A stretch of 64,000 nucleotides of DNA from Madurella fahalii (Eukaryota; Ascomycota; Sordariomycetes; Sordariales): the NCBI GenBank assembly GCA_029876055.1, contig CM056877.1:1426001-1490000 (forward strand), given 5' to 3'. The translations under genes were made by a program, and so were the position numbers. The first letter of the stretch is position 1; each line of letters begins with the position of its first letter. Positions 35,717 to 47,500 of the stretch are shown piece after piece. The notes under the pieces were generated by a model. The model ran no database searches and was not told where the DNA came from. It saw only the letters and a list, made by a program, of their open reading frames with translations.

Positions 35717-37248
35717 TCAAAATGTGTCGTCCAAGATATCGTGGTTCATCTTAACCATGGTCGGGCTGTACTCGGACGAGTCTTCCAGGTCCTCGCCCGC
35801 AGTCAGGAGAATGTTGTCTACGATGCGCTTGCTCGCCTCTCGGGCTAGAAGATGGGCGTTAGCAAACCGGCCTGTAGAGTAACGCTATGGGCAATGTACC
35901 TGGCGTCTGCAGCAACTTTGACGGCGGCATCGCAAATTGTATCGTCTTTGGTGGGCTCATCCCCCCGAATGCATCGTCGCTGTCACTCTCCCACGTAATC
36001 TCGTCGCCATATCTCTTCTCCTGCTTTCCAGCGAATACGTCCTTAGTCTTCCGTCCGGTTGCCGGTGTCTGCACGCTCACCCCCGGCGTTCTGGGCGCTC
36101 CGGCTGCCGCGGCTGCCTTGCCTCGATACGCTGCGCGCATAGGTGACATGAAGGCTGCGCTCCTCAGTTGCGGCACTGCCATCTCGGGACTGGAGGTGGG
36201 AGAGTCCTCCCAGATGGGCCTCTCCTTTTGCTTCTCTTTGCCCTTACCGGGAGTCATCATCTTGTCGATCTTCCACTTGATGGGCGAAACTCCTGTGGTG
36301 CCCTTGAGCGGGGTCGCCATGACGCGGTAGGTTTTGTCGAGCATGCGGTGCAGGAGCGGGTCTTTGTTCTTGTCTTGCCCAAAGTCTTCTGTGTCCTCAT
36401 CATCGTGCGCCTGGCCGCCGGCTTCGAGCGGCGATCGCGGCGTCATCGACATGCCCGGGAGTCGGGCAGTGTGCTGTTGGAAAAGGAGCTCCGTGTCCTC
36501 CTCTTCTTCATCGCCACCTGTCGTGCCACGCTGGTATCCCGGCTGGCCGCTGCCGCTGCCGCTGCCGCCCTTGTACTCACGCTTCAGCGCCTCGTAAGGG
36601 GAAGAGAGGTCGGCGAACTTTGGACGGACAGATAAGGTCTTGGTCGCAGGCGGACGGGGGGTACTACCCGTGAGATCGCCGTCGCTGAGAACCGACTCCT
36701 CATGTTGTTGGCCTTGTCCATGGTAGATCACTGACGACTGGTCCTCGGCAACGCTGCCGTCGTGGTTACCAGCGATACGGGGCCGTGGTGTGTAATCGCC
36801 TGCCGTCTCGTCGTTGACCGTTGTTTCTTCCTCTGCCGTGATAGCTGTGCTATCCTCGCCACCTGCTAACTCTTCGTATCCGGAGAGCGAAACATTGGCT
36901 GAGGCTTCGAAGAATTGCTTCCAGAACTGCGGGGGAGGGTGATTGTCAGCCCGGGCATAGTTGGACTACGAAACGGAGGAGTGAACCTTGGTAGCCTCCC
37001 AGACGGAGCGCGAATGCTCGCCATACTGCTCAACGAGCGGCAGTATACTTGTCGTGACAATGCGATGGGCTTTGCTAAAGTTATGGTCGATCTCTGAGAA
37101 TTGTCAGGCCTGGGGCTGGAGGGAATGAAGTGGGTGTTTATTTGCAGATGCGCAGACCTTGGAGAGTGAGGGTGATCGACTGCTCAAGTTTCTCCAACTC
37201 CTCGGTGAGCGTGAGATTCCTCGGTGCTGCAGAGCTTGGGCGAGACAT
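35717..37248 (-). CDS. ask1: DASH/Dam1 complex subunit Ask1
   Basis: Exons in coding order: 37248-37158, 37093-36987, 36926-35900, 35844-35717, giving 450 aa. The DASH complex forms rings on spindle microtubules and couples them to kinetochores. The conserved N-terminal part reads LTLTEELEKLEQSITLTLQ, EIDHNFSKAHRIVTTSILPLVEQY and FWKQFFEASANVSLSGYEE, which is the Ask1 domain (about 10-85). The rest is disordered and Pro/Ser-rich, with several SP/TP sites (SPIKW, TPGKG, SPPKT) that would be Cdk-type sites; yeast Ask1 is a Cdk substrate. A conserved segment near the end (ASKRIVDNILLTAGEDLEDSSEYSP) spans the last intron. Splices are phase 1, 0, 1 and close in frame. Confidence 0.9.
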
Positions 37249-37698
37249 GTTGGGCTGTCTCTGTTTACGCAGTTGTCAACAAAGCGGTGTCGGGGAGTGT
37301 CTCTGCTAATCCAGTGCGCGTCATGGGCATCTGCGCGACTGCGGGGTCATTTTGGTGGGGTAATCAATGGCTGTGGTCGTAAAGGTACCAGGAGCAAACT
37401 AGCAATGCATGTACAGTACAGTACCGCACCGTACAGTACCCAGGTAAGGTAGATAGATACTCTCGTCGGTGCAGCGACACATCGGTCAAGCGGGAACAGC
37501 AATGATGGAACTTGTTTTCTGGTGATAGCGTTAATTACCTTTTTGCGCGCCCGGGTATCCTGTTCATTAATCAAACCTAGAAAGACGCCTACGCTAATGG
37601 GGAGAAGGGATCCCAATGACCAGCAGCTGGCACGCAAGTCGCTGTTTGCAATACTGCACGGTACCCGTCTGTCTCTCTGATATGCAACGCATCCAACT
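37249..37698. other. Ask1 promoter / Eaf7 3' region
   Basis: This 450-bp stretch contains clustered GTACAGTAC motifs at 37411-37440 (two overlapping copies, then a third), the densest occurrence in the window. No coding signal was seen. Confidence 0.55.
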
Positions 37699-38627
37699 TC
37701 ATCGGCCGCGGCCGCGGCCTCTACCTCGGCCTCTTGCTCTTGCTGACGCACGGCCTCTGGTGTTTCCCCTACCTCCCTTGGTCGAAGCTGGTGTGCCGGT
37801 CTCCTCTTCTTCTTCTTCCTCCTCGTCCTCTTCGCCTGATTCACGCTCCTCGGAGCTTTCCCCAGCAGCGGACGAAGATTCTTCCTTGACTTTCCGCGCT
37901 TTGCTGGCAGTACGCTTGGTACTCCTCCCTCCTCTGCCTGTCTTTCTCCCGGGACTCGGAGCTGGAGTCTCATTATCCGTGTCCTCAACCGTGCTACTTC
38001 GGGTCTTGGGGTTGGACTCGGTGGCGCCTCGTTTTCGCTTCTTGCTGTCGACAGGTTCATTGGGGTCCCATTGTGACGGACTGGTAGGTGCCTCGCTGGG
38101 ATCGGCCCGCGCTTTTCCCTCAATCAGCTCGCCGTACTCATCCCAGGGCAGATTGAAGTCGAGATAGCGCCTCGTCTGGCCCTCTTCATCCGGCGGGTCC
38201 ATGTTATTTTCCCGCTCGTCGATGGCCTCGAGGTTGTAGAACTCGGCCAGCTTGGCCCAGATGCCGGGCACTCGCGTGTGCGGCCACGTATCCGGGTCGA
38301 AACCGTGATTCCGTAGGTGCTCGCTGATAGCCAGCACTCGGAAGTGCTTGTGCATGCCTAATGGAGGGAATTGGTCAGCGGGCAAAGCAGTGCATGGCGG
38401 CGAAACTCCCTACCCGCCGGCTTCCACCTGATGACACCCTTGAATAGCGAGGCCAGCTGGTCGTCTGTCCATGGATCCGTGATCGGCTTTGGCGGTTGGG
38501 GAGGCGCGAGCGCGGTCGGTGTCTGTGCAGGCGTGTCGATGTCCATGCCATCCTCGTCTCGAGCAGGAGTCGCTGATGCCGAGGCGGCCTGGGTACTCGC
38601 CCGCCCGCCCTTCTTCTTGGGCGCCAT
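37699..38627 (-). CDS. eaf7: NuA4 histone acetyltransferase subunit Eaf7 (MRGBP/CT20 family)
   Basis: Exons in coding order: 38627-38414 and 38357-37699, giving 290 aa. Eaf7 and its animal counterpart MRGBP bind Eaf3/MRG15 in the NuA4 acetyltransferase in the nucleus. The conserved core is WTDDQLASLFKGVIRWKPAGMHKHFRVLAI, HLRNHGFDPDTWPHTRVPGIW and KLAEFYNLEAIDERE (about 53-130). It is followed by a YLDFNLPWDEYGELIE block. The C-terminal half is disordered: basic KKRKRG, a run of Glu, and an Arg-Gly repeat ending RGRGRGRGR, which could bind nucleic acid. The start is MAPKKKGG. A phase-1 splice joins GCGG to GC to give AGMHKHF. Confidence 0.88.
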
Positions 38628-39103
38628 TTTGGTTCTACACACAAAACCCAAGCCGGGCTAAGTATATGCGTCTTGATTGGCCCAGGTGGAAATGCAGAGA
38701 CGTTGGCGATGCTTCGCTACGTTGCGCCGTAGCCTGCGACAGCTGCGCGATGGCTGCCAAGATCGAGACAAGAGTGCAGCTCCAGATCTGGGCCGTGTAT
38801 TTGTGTGTGTGTGTGTGTACCTTGGTGGTTTCCCGGCAGGAACCGATGCACCACATTGGTCGCTAAAAAGTGCCTAGAGCAACTGAGTGCAGGGGTTCTA
38901 GCACGGTACTGCAACAGCCCCGGCGGGTCCCATTTACGCGGTCCTCAGTGTCACACAGCCAAGGTTTACACCGTGTAGCGCCTCTCATCTCCCCAACCAA
39001 GTTCGTTTAACGAACCAAGGGTCTCTTAACGTCGCAATCGCAGGCAGACCAAGCCTGACGGTTGGATGGGCCTCAGCTATCTTTCTCTAGGTCGTCAGTC
39101 AAT
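38628..39103. other. Divergent promoter region of Eaf7 and GCP gene
   Basis: This 476-bp stretch contains a TG repeat at about 38802-38818. A TTTCTCTAG sequence ending at 39090 resembles an intron acceptor just before the GCP start, so an intron in the 5' leader is possible. Confidence 0.5.
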
Positions 39104-42100
39104 ATGGCAAACGACGAGGATCCCCCGGACCTCTTCGCCATCCCCGACTTTTGGCGGCCGTCGAACTGGCTCGGCCAGTCCGTGGACGACATCAACAAAC
39201 AAAACCCCCTGTTCACCTTTGATGTATCCGGCACCGCGCACCTAGGGACATCGCTGGGCTTAATCCCGGCCGGCGAAGTCCGGGTTCTCAGTCGAGCCGA
39301 GGATGAGGACGATGTCTTCTTCAAATTACCGTCTCTCCTGAGAGAATTAGCCAACCAAGGTGCTACGCAGCCGGGCGAGCCCAAGCCCCGGGCGCCTGAA
39401 GACGAACCTAAACCTCACTCAACCCCAACAGACGATGAGGACTTTTGGCTCTCTTCTAGCGGTGATTTCGGTAAACCTTCCGAGTATAGAACCTGGGAGC
39501 GCTTTGAGCAACCCGAACAAGACGCCCGCTCCCTACTTTTCATCACCGAGGCCGGACCGGCTGCCTTCGACAGCCTATTTGCAACCAGACACGGCTCTGG
39601 CGGTGCGGCACCGGATGTCTTACACCCCGGACCGTATTCTGCGTGTTTGTTGTCTCTCGCGCTAGGAAGGAGCTCCATCCTCTTTTCGTGGGACTCGGAG
39701 AAGAACTCGTTTGTCAAGACGGCCGCCCATCTACGAATCTCCGGCTTCTCTTTGGACTCGACTGAGGCCATTGACAGGCTCTGCCTCGACTGCGGGAAGT
39801 CCGCCAGGCACCTCCAAGCGTTTGCTGAAGCGGCGTATTCCACGGCCGCTACTCCCACCAGGATCGCGCTCGCCGGAATTATCAGCCGGCTTGTGTTGGT
39901 CGTTCAATCTGAGCTGAACTCCCGTGGCTGCGGCCTGAGATCCATCCTCCAGCTGCAAGCAATCGTCCAGCCGGCGCAGTCAGTACTCTCCTACTTCAAG
40001 GGCCTTGTCAAGAGGCTCGCGCAGCACAAGTCTGATGAGGCGATGCTGTCATGTCTCTTCGAGGAAGCGCAATCTGCCGAGTACCGAGACGGACTCCTGA
40101 GGGCGGCAACTCGAGAAGTGCTGCGCATCTTATCCAAGCCGTGGACCGACTTTGTTGAAGAATGGATCGGTCTTAGAGTTGAAGACGGAATGCCCGTGAC
40201 CAAGAAGGGGTCTGGAAAGGGCTTCGTCAAAGTTAGCGACGAGATGTGGATTGATGACCAAGGCTTCCAGCTTCAGGAAGCCGAATACTTCCTCGACGAG
40301 GACAAAATGCCGACTTTTATCCCAGAGGGCATGGCCCAGACAATCTTTGAGACTGGGCGGAACCTCCGATTTCTACGCGAGCATCACCCGGAGCATCTGT
40401 TCTCTAGGCCAGACGTGATCTCTTCAACGACGCCGCCGAGCCTTGAGTGGGGGTTTGAATGGGACGCCATATCAAAATTGGAGGCGAAAGTCATCGAGTA
40501 CCAGAATGCAGTATCCCATGCAATCCAGGTTACCCGTGCCAGGGGGGCACAGCAGAAGACGAGGCCACTGAACGCCAGCAAGCCGCAACCGGAGGCACCT
40601 GAGCTTGGGTGCTTCGGCAAAACCGAAGCCCAAGTGGAAGAAAACATGATCTCTTTCCTCCGCCGATTCGATCAGCCTCTGGAGAACCGTGGACCACGGG
40701 ACGAGCTCACGCTACTCCTACAGAGTCAACTCTATCGAACAGCGAACACGTCAGCCGACACCAGCAACCTCTCCCCACACTGGGCATTGGTGCCCATGCT
40801 ATCGTTCAACCCAATCATTGAAGCCCAGTCGAGACTGATAAACCAAGAGTGCATGAAGCTACTCTTTAGTGCCCACCACCTACGAGTCCACATCGACCTC
40901 CTCAGACAGTACTTTCTTCTAGGCAATGGCCTCCTGTGCAGCCGCCTCTCCCATGCTCTCTTCGACCCGGACCTCTCCACCGCCGAACGTAGGGCCGGCG
41001 TCGCTCTTGGCGTCGACGGAGGGGGAGGGGGCGTGATGGGTCTCCGGCTAGGCGGCAGACAGACCTGGCCGCCGGCCAGTTCCGAACTCCGCCTCGCCCT
41101 GATGGGCGTCCTGTCGGATTGCTACGAGCCGCCACCGCAAATCCAGCAACGAAGCCAACCTTCTTCGGCGGCGGCGGCGGCGGCGCCTACGTCATCCTCG
41201 TTATCAAACCCTTCCAACCACAATAACAACAACCTCCCCGGCGACCTCAGCTTCGCCATCCGGGACCTGAGCCAGCAGGAGATCGACCGCTGCATGTCGG
41301 ACCCGGACGCGCTCGAGGCCCTCGACTTCCTGCGGCTCGCGTACAAGCCGCCCGCCCCGCTCCGGCCCATCTTCACCCCCGCCGTCCTGGTCAAGTATGA
41401 TCGCGTCTTCAAGCTGCTGCTGCGCGTCCTGAGGATGCTGTACGTGGCCAACGAGCTGGCTCGGTTTCCGGCGATGCATCTGGGCGACGGTGATGATGGT
41501 GGTAACGATAGCAGCGGGATGCGCCTCAGCGTCGAGGCAAGGCTCTTCATCCGCCAGGTTGCGTCGTACTTTTTCCATTGCGGAGTCACGGCGCCCTGGG
41601 CAAGGTTCGAGGCGTGGCTGGATAAGGTACAGGTCGAGATCGAGGCGGACAATCATGACGTTAATGGTGGTGGTGGTGGTGGCGGCGGCGGTACTGGTAG
41701 TGGGCAGCAAAACGGCACGAGGAGGATGGGTTGTAGTAGTCCCGACGTGCTGCGTGACAGGCAGGAGCGGGTGCTTGATGAGATGATGGGGGTTTTGCTG
41801 CTGCGGAAGAGACAAGCGCCTGTGATGGGGCTGTTGGAGGAGATTTTCGGGGTGGTGTTGAGGTTTGTTAAGGGGCTGAGGAATGCGGCGGCTGGGGCCA
41901 TTGGCGACGGTGATGGGGGCAACGGGAAAAGGGAAACGGCTGGGGAGTTGTACAGGGTGTTTCGGAAGAAAGTGGAGGTGTTCGTTACCGTTTGTAAGGG
42001 TTTGGGTGGGAAGAAGATGGCTGGTGGCGGTGGTACTAGTACAGAAACTACATTAGCAAGAGGCGGGGAGAACCCGGTTGAGCAGCTGTTGGTTATGCTG

Positions 42101-42136
42101 GATATGTCGGGGTTTTATCGCGGGAGGAACGGATGA
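39104..42136 (+). CDS. Gamma-tubulin complex component (Spc97/Spc98 family)
   Basis: A single open frame of 1010 aa runs from ATG 39104 to TGA 42136. The frame is also open upstream to a TTG, but the ATG has the better context. The N-terminal motif PDLFAIPDFWRPSNWLGQ, the central FITEAGPAAFDSLF block and C-terminal HLRVHIDLLRQYFLLGNGLL, LCSRLSHALFDPDLSTAERR and LRLALMGVL are GCP-family features. GCPs form the ring that templates microtubules at the spindle pole body. Length and N-terminal form suggest a GCP5/GCP6-like (Alp16-type) subunit and not Spc97 or Spc98, but I cannot settle which. Insertions of poly-Ala, Asn/Ser and long Gly runs (about residues 690-720 and 845-865) break up the C-terminal domain. 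No intron is needed. Confidence 0.8.
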   Translation: MANDEDPPDLFAIPDFWRPSNWLGQSVDDINKQNPLFTFDVSGTAHLGTSLGLIPAGEVRVLSRAEDEDDVFFKLPSLLRELANQGATQPGEPKPRAPEDEPKPHSTPTDDEDFWLSSSGDFGKPSEYRTWERFEQPEQDARSLLFITEAGPAAFDSLFATRHGSGGAAPDVLHPGPYSACLLSLALGRSSILFSWDSEKNSFVKTAAHLRISGFSLDSTEAIDRLCLDCGKSARHLQAFAEAAYSTAATPTRIALAGIISRLVLVVQSELNSRGCGLRSILQLQAIVQPAQSVLSYFKGLVKRLAQHKSDEAMLSCLFEEAQSAEYRDGLLRAATREVLRILSKPWTDFVEEWIGLRVEDGMPVTKKGSGKGFVKVSDEMWIDDQGFQLQEAEYFLDEDKMPTFIPEGMAQTIFETGRNLRFLREHHPEHLFSRPDVISSTTPPSLEWGFEWDAISKLEAKVIEYQNAVSHAIQVTRARGAQQKTRPLNASKPQPEAPELGCFGKTEAQVEENMISFLRRFDQPLENRGPRDELTLLLQSQLYRTANTSADTSNLSPHWALVPMLSFNPIIEAQSRLINQECMKLLFSAHHLRVHIDLLRQYFLLGNGLLCSRLSHALFDPDLSTAERRAGVALGVDGGGGGVMGLRLGGRQTWPPASSELRLALMGVLSDCYEPPPQIQQRSQPSSAAAAAAPTSSSLSNPSNHNNNNLPGDLSFAIRDLSQQEIDRCMSDPDALEALDFLRLAYKPPAPLRPIFTPAVLVKYDRVFKLLLRVLRMLYVANELARFPAMHLGDGDDGGNDSSGMRLSVEARLFIRQVASYFFHCGVTAPWARFEAWLDKVQVEIEADNHDVNGGGGGGGGGTGSGQQNGTRRMGCSSPDVLRDRQERVLDEMMGVLLLRKRQAPVMGLLEEIFGVVLRFVKGLRNAAAGAIGDGDGGNGKRETAGELYRVFRKKVEVFVTVCKGLGGKKMAGGGGTSTETTLARGGENPVEQLLVMLDMSGFYRGRNG

Positions 42137-44494
42137 TGGCGTTAGTGGCGATGTTGATTAGATACCCTGTTTATAATTCGAGCCTTGCGTTAAACACACG
42201 TATGATATTTTGCTGTTTATGTCTTTGCGCGGATGCTGGATTCTTGTGTCTGGGTGGAAAGATGGTTGTGCAAAATGGTCGAGTGAGCTTGAGAGATGGG
42301 AAGAGTGAACCTACCCTGTGTTTGATAATGATGTTTTAGGCGACACTAGGCGAAGCAAGGCTGTTCCAAGAATGTGGTTAGCGACGGCTGAGCTTTTGAT
42401 GCGACATCTGCTAAACCCGACGAGATAGATTCCGTATATCTTTGAGCCGCCTGGAGACCACAAACATGCCCCAATCTTGTATTGGGTAAAAGATGTTTAC
42501 GATGAGCTACAACTTCTCTCCTTTCTAGCCACCTATCTTTTCGTAATGAGGTGCTGGGCGGCTTCAGGTAAATGGAATGTCCGTGATCGTGGAACGGGTA
42601 ATTGGCGCAGCAAGTTATATATGCCTGGGGAGCGCTATATGTTGTGGTTGATTATAAAGAGAACTCGCTTCTCCCTCTGTCCTTTCCTCCGGCCAATGTT
42701 GACGTGATGTCTCGCTTTTCCCGAACATGTCCATCTCACCTTCCCCCTGTTAGTGTCTCCCGCTGGTTTGCTCCTGGGGAAGTGGCAACGGGCTGCTGTA
42801 TCATTGATAGGAAGATGATGATTGCGGTAGATCTGCGCTATTCGCGCTGCGTTCTGTTTATCCCCCCTTTACTCCCACCGACGCAATCCAGCGTCGTCGA
42901 CATTGCATTACATGGGCGGAACCAATCTTCCTATCTCACGGCGCATGGCCCGGTATCTCTCCGGTTTGTGGACGAGGGACACCTCAATTATCATTGAGTC
43001 CGTGCCATACCACATTGGACAACCTGTGTGTTCAATACTCGGGCTGAGATCCCGCTGGGTTGTGGCGACGTTACTATAACGTATATAAAATATGTTCATG
43101 CTCGGTATCGTTATGTTTTATTTTCCTTTTGGTTGCCACCAAGCGGAATGTCAGCGTCTCGCCGCCGGCAGGCCTGGCTGGGAAAGGAGACACGGCGGGA
43201 CACGACCAGGGACCACGCGGAACCCGTCAACACCAAGGACGAGGTCTTGTCGATATTTTGCCTCGTGTCCGTCGGCTTGGAGCAGACTAAATCCACCGTT
43301 TAAGGGGATGGCAGAAGCCGTCTCAATCCGCAAATCTCGGCTCGAATAATCCGTCGCAAGCCTTACACTTAGTTTTATTTTATTTTATTTTGGCATATCT
43401 TGATAAAATTCAGGGGCTGCCGGCCCCCTTGCCCCCGGACGGACGGATAGATGAAGCAATCCCGGGCTAGACCCATTGCGCACAGTGGCTGCGCACCGAC
43501 CCATGGCACCGGGAGCCGGTTGACCGGGGGGAGCGGCCGAGGGCGGTTTGAGGGTGCTTGTCGGTCGGGGGGTGTTGTCGAAGGATTCTCGGCTATTCTT
43601 GAACACATGTACACTCCTGTGCTGTTGTTACCTCTGCATTTTCCATGACGCGACTTGCATCTCTCCCAAGATTTTTCTGATACTCGGGACTTCAAACACC
43701 AGGGTCTAGGCATCCCGAGATCGAAAGCAACGCGAGGGGCCTGGATGCGGTGAACATTCGCCTCGCTCGAGACTCAATAGTCCGGACACAGCCCCTCGCC
43801 ACTTACTCATGTGCGTTCGTAGCTGGTTTCGGACATGACGCGGGCCCTTCATGCCTGACCTCAGGTATTAGCAAAAGACGATGCGGTGAAACGGCCCGAA
43901 CGGCACTTGCCGGCACGCCGGAAAACCCCGAACCTGCGCAACCCGCGGTTGCTGTGTTTTCCGCCTTGCTTTGTTGCTGATGGGTCGCGCTGCTAGAGTA
44001 AGCCGGGCTGCCGAGCCCAACACTTGGTACGTCTGCCCGATTCGCGACTGGCGCCATCGGCTTGTCGAGATTTCTCGTACGTACCGAGAAACGGTGTGGT
44101 GTCTCGGGTGCGTGGGATGCAAATAAAAACTGTACACCGTGTGCGCCGCGCTGTGCGAAATCTGGGAAACACCAAGGACCCTGGTTCAGATCTCGCGTTA
44201 CACAAAGGTTCATCAAATGTTCCGAATCGGGTCGTGCCATTGGAGAGAATCCCCGGTGCTGAGAGTCCAGGGCTGCCACGTTAACGGCAGACCGCTCGTG
44301 AAGGCCAAGCCGAGCCAGAGAAGCCACCCTTGATGTGGCAGCGTGCAAGTCACGCGGCGTTCTGGTTTCTTCTAATGCCGCTACTTCTCAACCAACGAAC
44401 CGGGGGCAAGCATGGAGTTCGGAAGTGATTCCGGGGTTCAGGATCACCTGTGATTTGACGGACACCGTGTCGGAGAGGAATGGAAAACAAAACC

Positions 44495-44521
<27 letters not shown>
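44495..44521. repeat. Poly-A tract, 27 nt
   Basis: An uninterrupted A27 run, directly followed by G-rich and (CG)n/(CA)n bases. It is the longest homopolymer in the window and lies in the gene-free region. Confidence 0.9.
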
Positions 44522-44525
<4 letters not shown>

Positions 44526-47500
44526 GAGCGCGCGCGCAAGAGACCACACACACATCACCTGGGTCGGTAGTTGAGCCCAATGGACCAGGCCGCTGTTCCT
44601 TGGTGTGCTGTTATCCTGGATGCACTCCAAGCAAGGAAAGCTGGTTTCTCTGCTGTCATCCTGACGCCCGCGAAACAACCATCGCCCAGCCCTCGGTTTT
44701 ACTACCCAGTCAGATCCTACGAGTCGTGCATGCCTAGCCAAAACCGGCAATGTCGGGCTGCATGCGAGCCAATTACAACGAGTTGAATCAGACGATAGGA
44801 CAGAATGCTCAGCAAATGCCGTGAGAGAGTTACCAAGGGCGCAATGTTTGGTTATGGTGATATGATTATGGAATCATGTTGTGCGCCCACCGCGCTCGCT
44901 CAGCCTGTTACGGCGGCCGAGACTGTCATCTTGCTGACGGCTCTGTGTCCGAGAGCGGATGGCATATCGCGGAGATGGGTGACCGGTGGATATACTGGCG
45001 AGCGCGATAAAAATGAGGATGAGAAAAATTAGGGGGGTTACCACTCACTGCCGCAGCGTGTGTCGAGCGGAGCAGAACCACCAGGCTCCGCCAGACCGAG
45101 GTTGGCAGAAAGAAAATGCGCATCTTTACACTAACGTATCCAGATCCCAGCGGCGATCGCCAGAGAGAGCGCATATTTTAGCGCGGGTTGCCGTTCCTGG
45201 AAGTGCCGTCCGGCCTCGCGCCATCGCGAGAAAGACAAGCACAGTCTTGGCAGGGTACTGACGTTGAAAGGCGGCTTCCAATCGATTCGAATGTGCTCAT
45301 GTGGCATGCATCACTGTTCCCTACAGGAGGCGTGCCGGGCCAAGGGGAGCGGCTACCGGTCGCAAAAAACGGCCTTAAGATTCTGGATGAATCTCTGTCG
45401 GAAGTGACCCTTATCGGATCTCGGTCCTCAATTGCCGTGAGCCTTTGCCGAGCCAGCGAGATGCAGCCGGCCCAACAAATGATGAACAGGGAACCGTTTC
45501 AAAAAGAGAACCCCCCCGAAAAAGGAATAAAAAATAAAAATAAAAAAAAAGGGAAAACGGCGAATGATGGTGGCCAGGGTAAAAACCCAGACGGAGCAGC
45601 TCGCTTCCCAGGGCTGCTCTGCTGGGCTGGAGAATGGTCCGCTCTTCCGGAGATGAGCACTGACTGAGGTGGGATTTGTGCGGCATGTTGCCCGCTTTGA
45701 GAGCGGGGGTGGTGAGGCGCCCTGATGACGGCACCTTGGCGTCGTCTAAGGTGACAGCACTCGGTCAAAGTTCGGGCTGGTGTGATGCAACCATGGCGCC
45801 GAATTGCCATCAGGTGCAAATCAGAAACCGAATTTGTGCCAGGCCCAACATTGACGACTGTAAAGTAGACGACGTAAAAATCCTAACCGTTACGGCAGGC
45901 CAACCGTGCACTGGTTAATACGTAATTGATACCATGGACCGCACTGGACACGTACCGTCCAGGCCTCCATGGCCGCGGTAATCCGGCCGACATACTACCG
46001 CCGTTGACGCGGCACAATTCTAAGAGGGGGCACAAAAGTGGGCAAGATCGAAGGCGTTGCCTCGGGCCTTCCTGCATGTCTGGGATCGTGTTATGTTTTT
46101 TTGGGAGGGTTTTTTTTTTAAACTCTCGCCCCAGAGTCGCTTCCACAGCTGGTTCGCGCATCAAAGACGCCACATTTTGACAAGGGTGGTCGGACGGCAC
46201 CCGTCCGGCTTTAACGCCGGGAATGTACACTCGCGCCAATCCTTCTTTGCAGATTTCAGCCAAAACTTGATGGGTCTGACAGACATAGCGACGACAGAGG
46301 CAGTTTCTGATTTCCCGTTCTCAATAGCAGATCCTAATCGGATCCGCCGAGTCAGACATTCGAGGCAAGCGTGTTGGTGTTGGCTTGGCTGCCGCGGGAT
46401 AAAAGCCTATCCAAGACATGGAGTCCCTGGTGGAGGGAGCTTACCGCTCTTCGCGTGCCGATTCCCCTTGAACATACCGTGTGCCAGCTCCAGCGACAAG
46501 CCGACGGGTGCCGAACTGTTGCTGTTGAATTTGGCAGGTGCCTTGCCGTTTTGGCTCTGAAGCCTGACTCATTGTGGGAAACGTGGCATGTTGGTTGATG
46601 TCGGCGCTTCGTGCACATGTTTCGGAGGCGAGAGATAGGGAGGCTCTGGCTGCCCTGCTTCACGCTCGCTCATCGTCCAGCGGCGTGCTCGCGAGCACGG
46701 AGAGAACGTATTGATACCATGGTCATCTTGGCTGGTGGGAGCAGAGGTTTGATATTGTTTTGGGCATGGACAGTTCTGTGGAGCTTTTGGGCTTCTAGAA
46801 AACAGCCCCTCTTAACTCCAATTTTTATAGCAATGTCGCACAGAACCCGCAGCTGTGGGTTCAAGATAGGGACCCTCCCAGAGCCTCACAGTTTCCTGGA
46901 TCGCCCAGCTCCCCACTCGCAGCCACTTAACCCTTGGAGGGGACCACTTTCATCCGCTGCCATGCGAAGACGCGCTCCAGCAGCCCCGGGATGCGACGCG
47001 CGCGGCTGACGCGCAGAACGTTGAAAAAAAATGCAGAGATCGAGATTCGGATCTGACACCCCTAGTGCAATGCCTTTGTGCCTGACCAAAAGCTGGCAAA
47101 TGCGTGGACGGACATTGGTCTAGTCCGCAGGATGAATGATACTCCCTCGCCCCTCCTCCGCATCCGGAGAGTCAAACGCTGCCTTCACCCGCCGAGTCAA
47201 GCGCGTAGCCCGCGACAACGGGGTAAAATAGCCGAATGCATACCGCATACGTGCCTGTTATCTATGGCCCGCTCCTAGCAAAGTGCTCTCTCCCACTTTC
47301 GCGAGGCATCGGGTCGCCGAACTGTCGTCATTCGCCGAGGAGTCGGTGCAGCACGACAGGTAAACCGTGCGAGCCGACCGACGCTCATTCTCGGCATCAA
47401 TTGCCCTGTTGGTCCCTGCGCCCACGGTCCCACAGAGACCGAGGTAGACAAGGAATAGGTAGGGATTCGCGTTTGGGCCAGTTTCGCTCGACGCTCTTGA

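Noticed and set aside
43803..44348. 181-codon minus-strand ORF in the gene-free region
   Set aside because: No recognisable motif, no splice context, and several other frames are open over the same bases.
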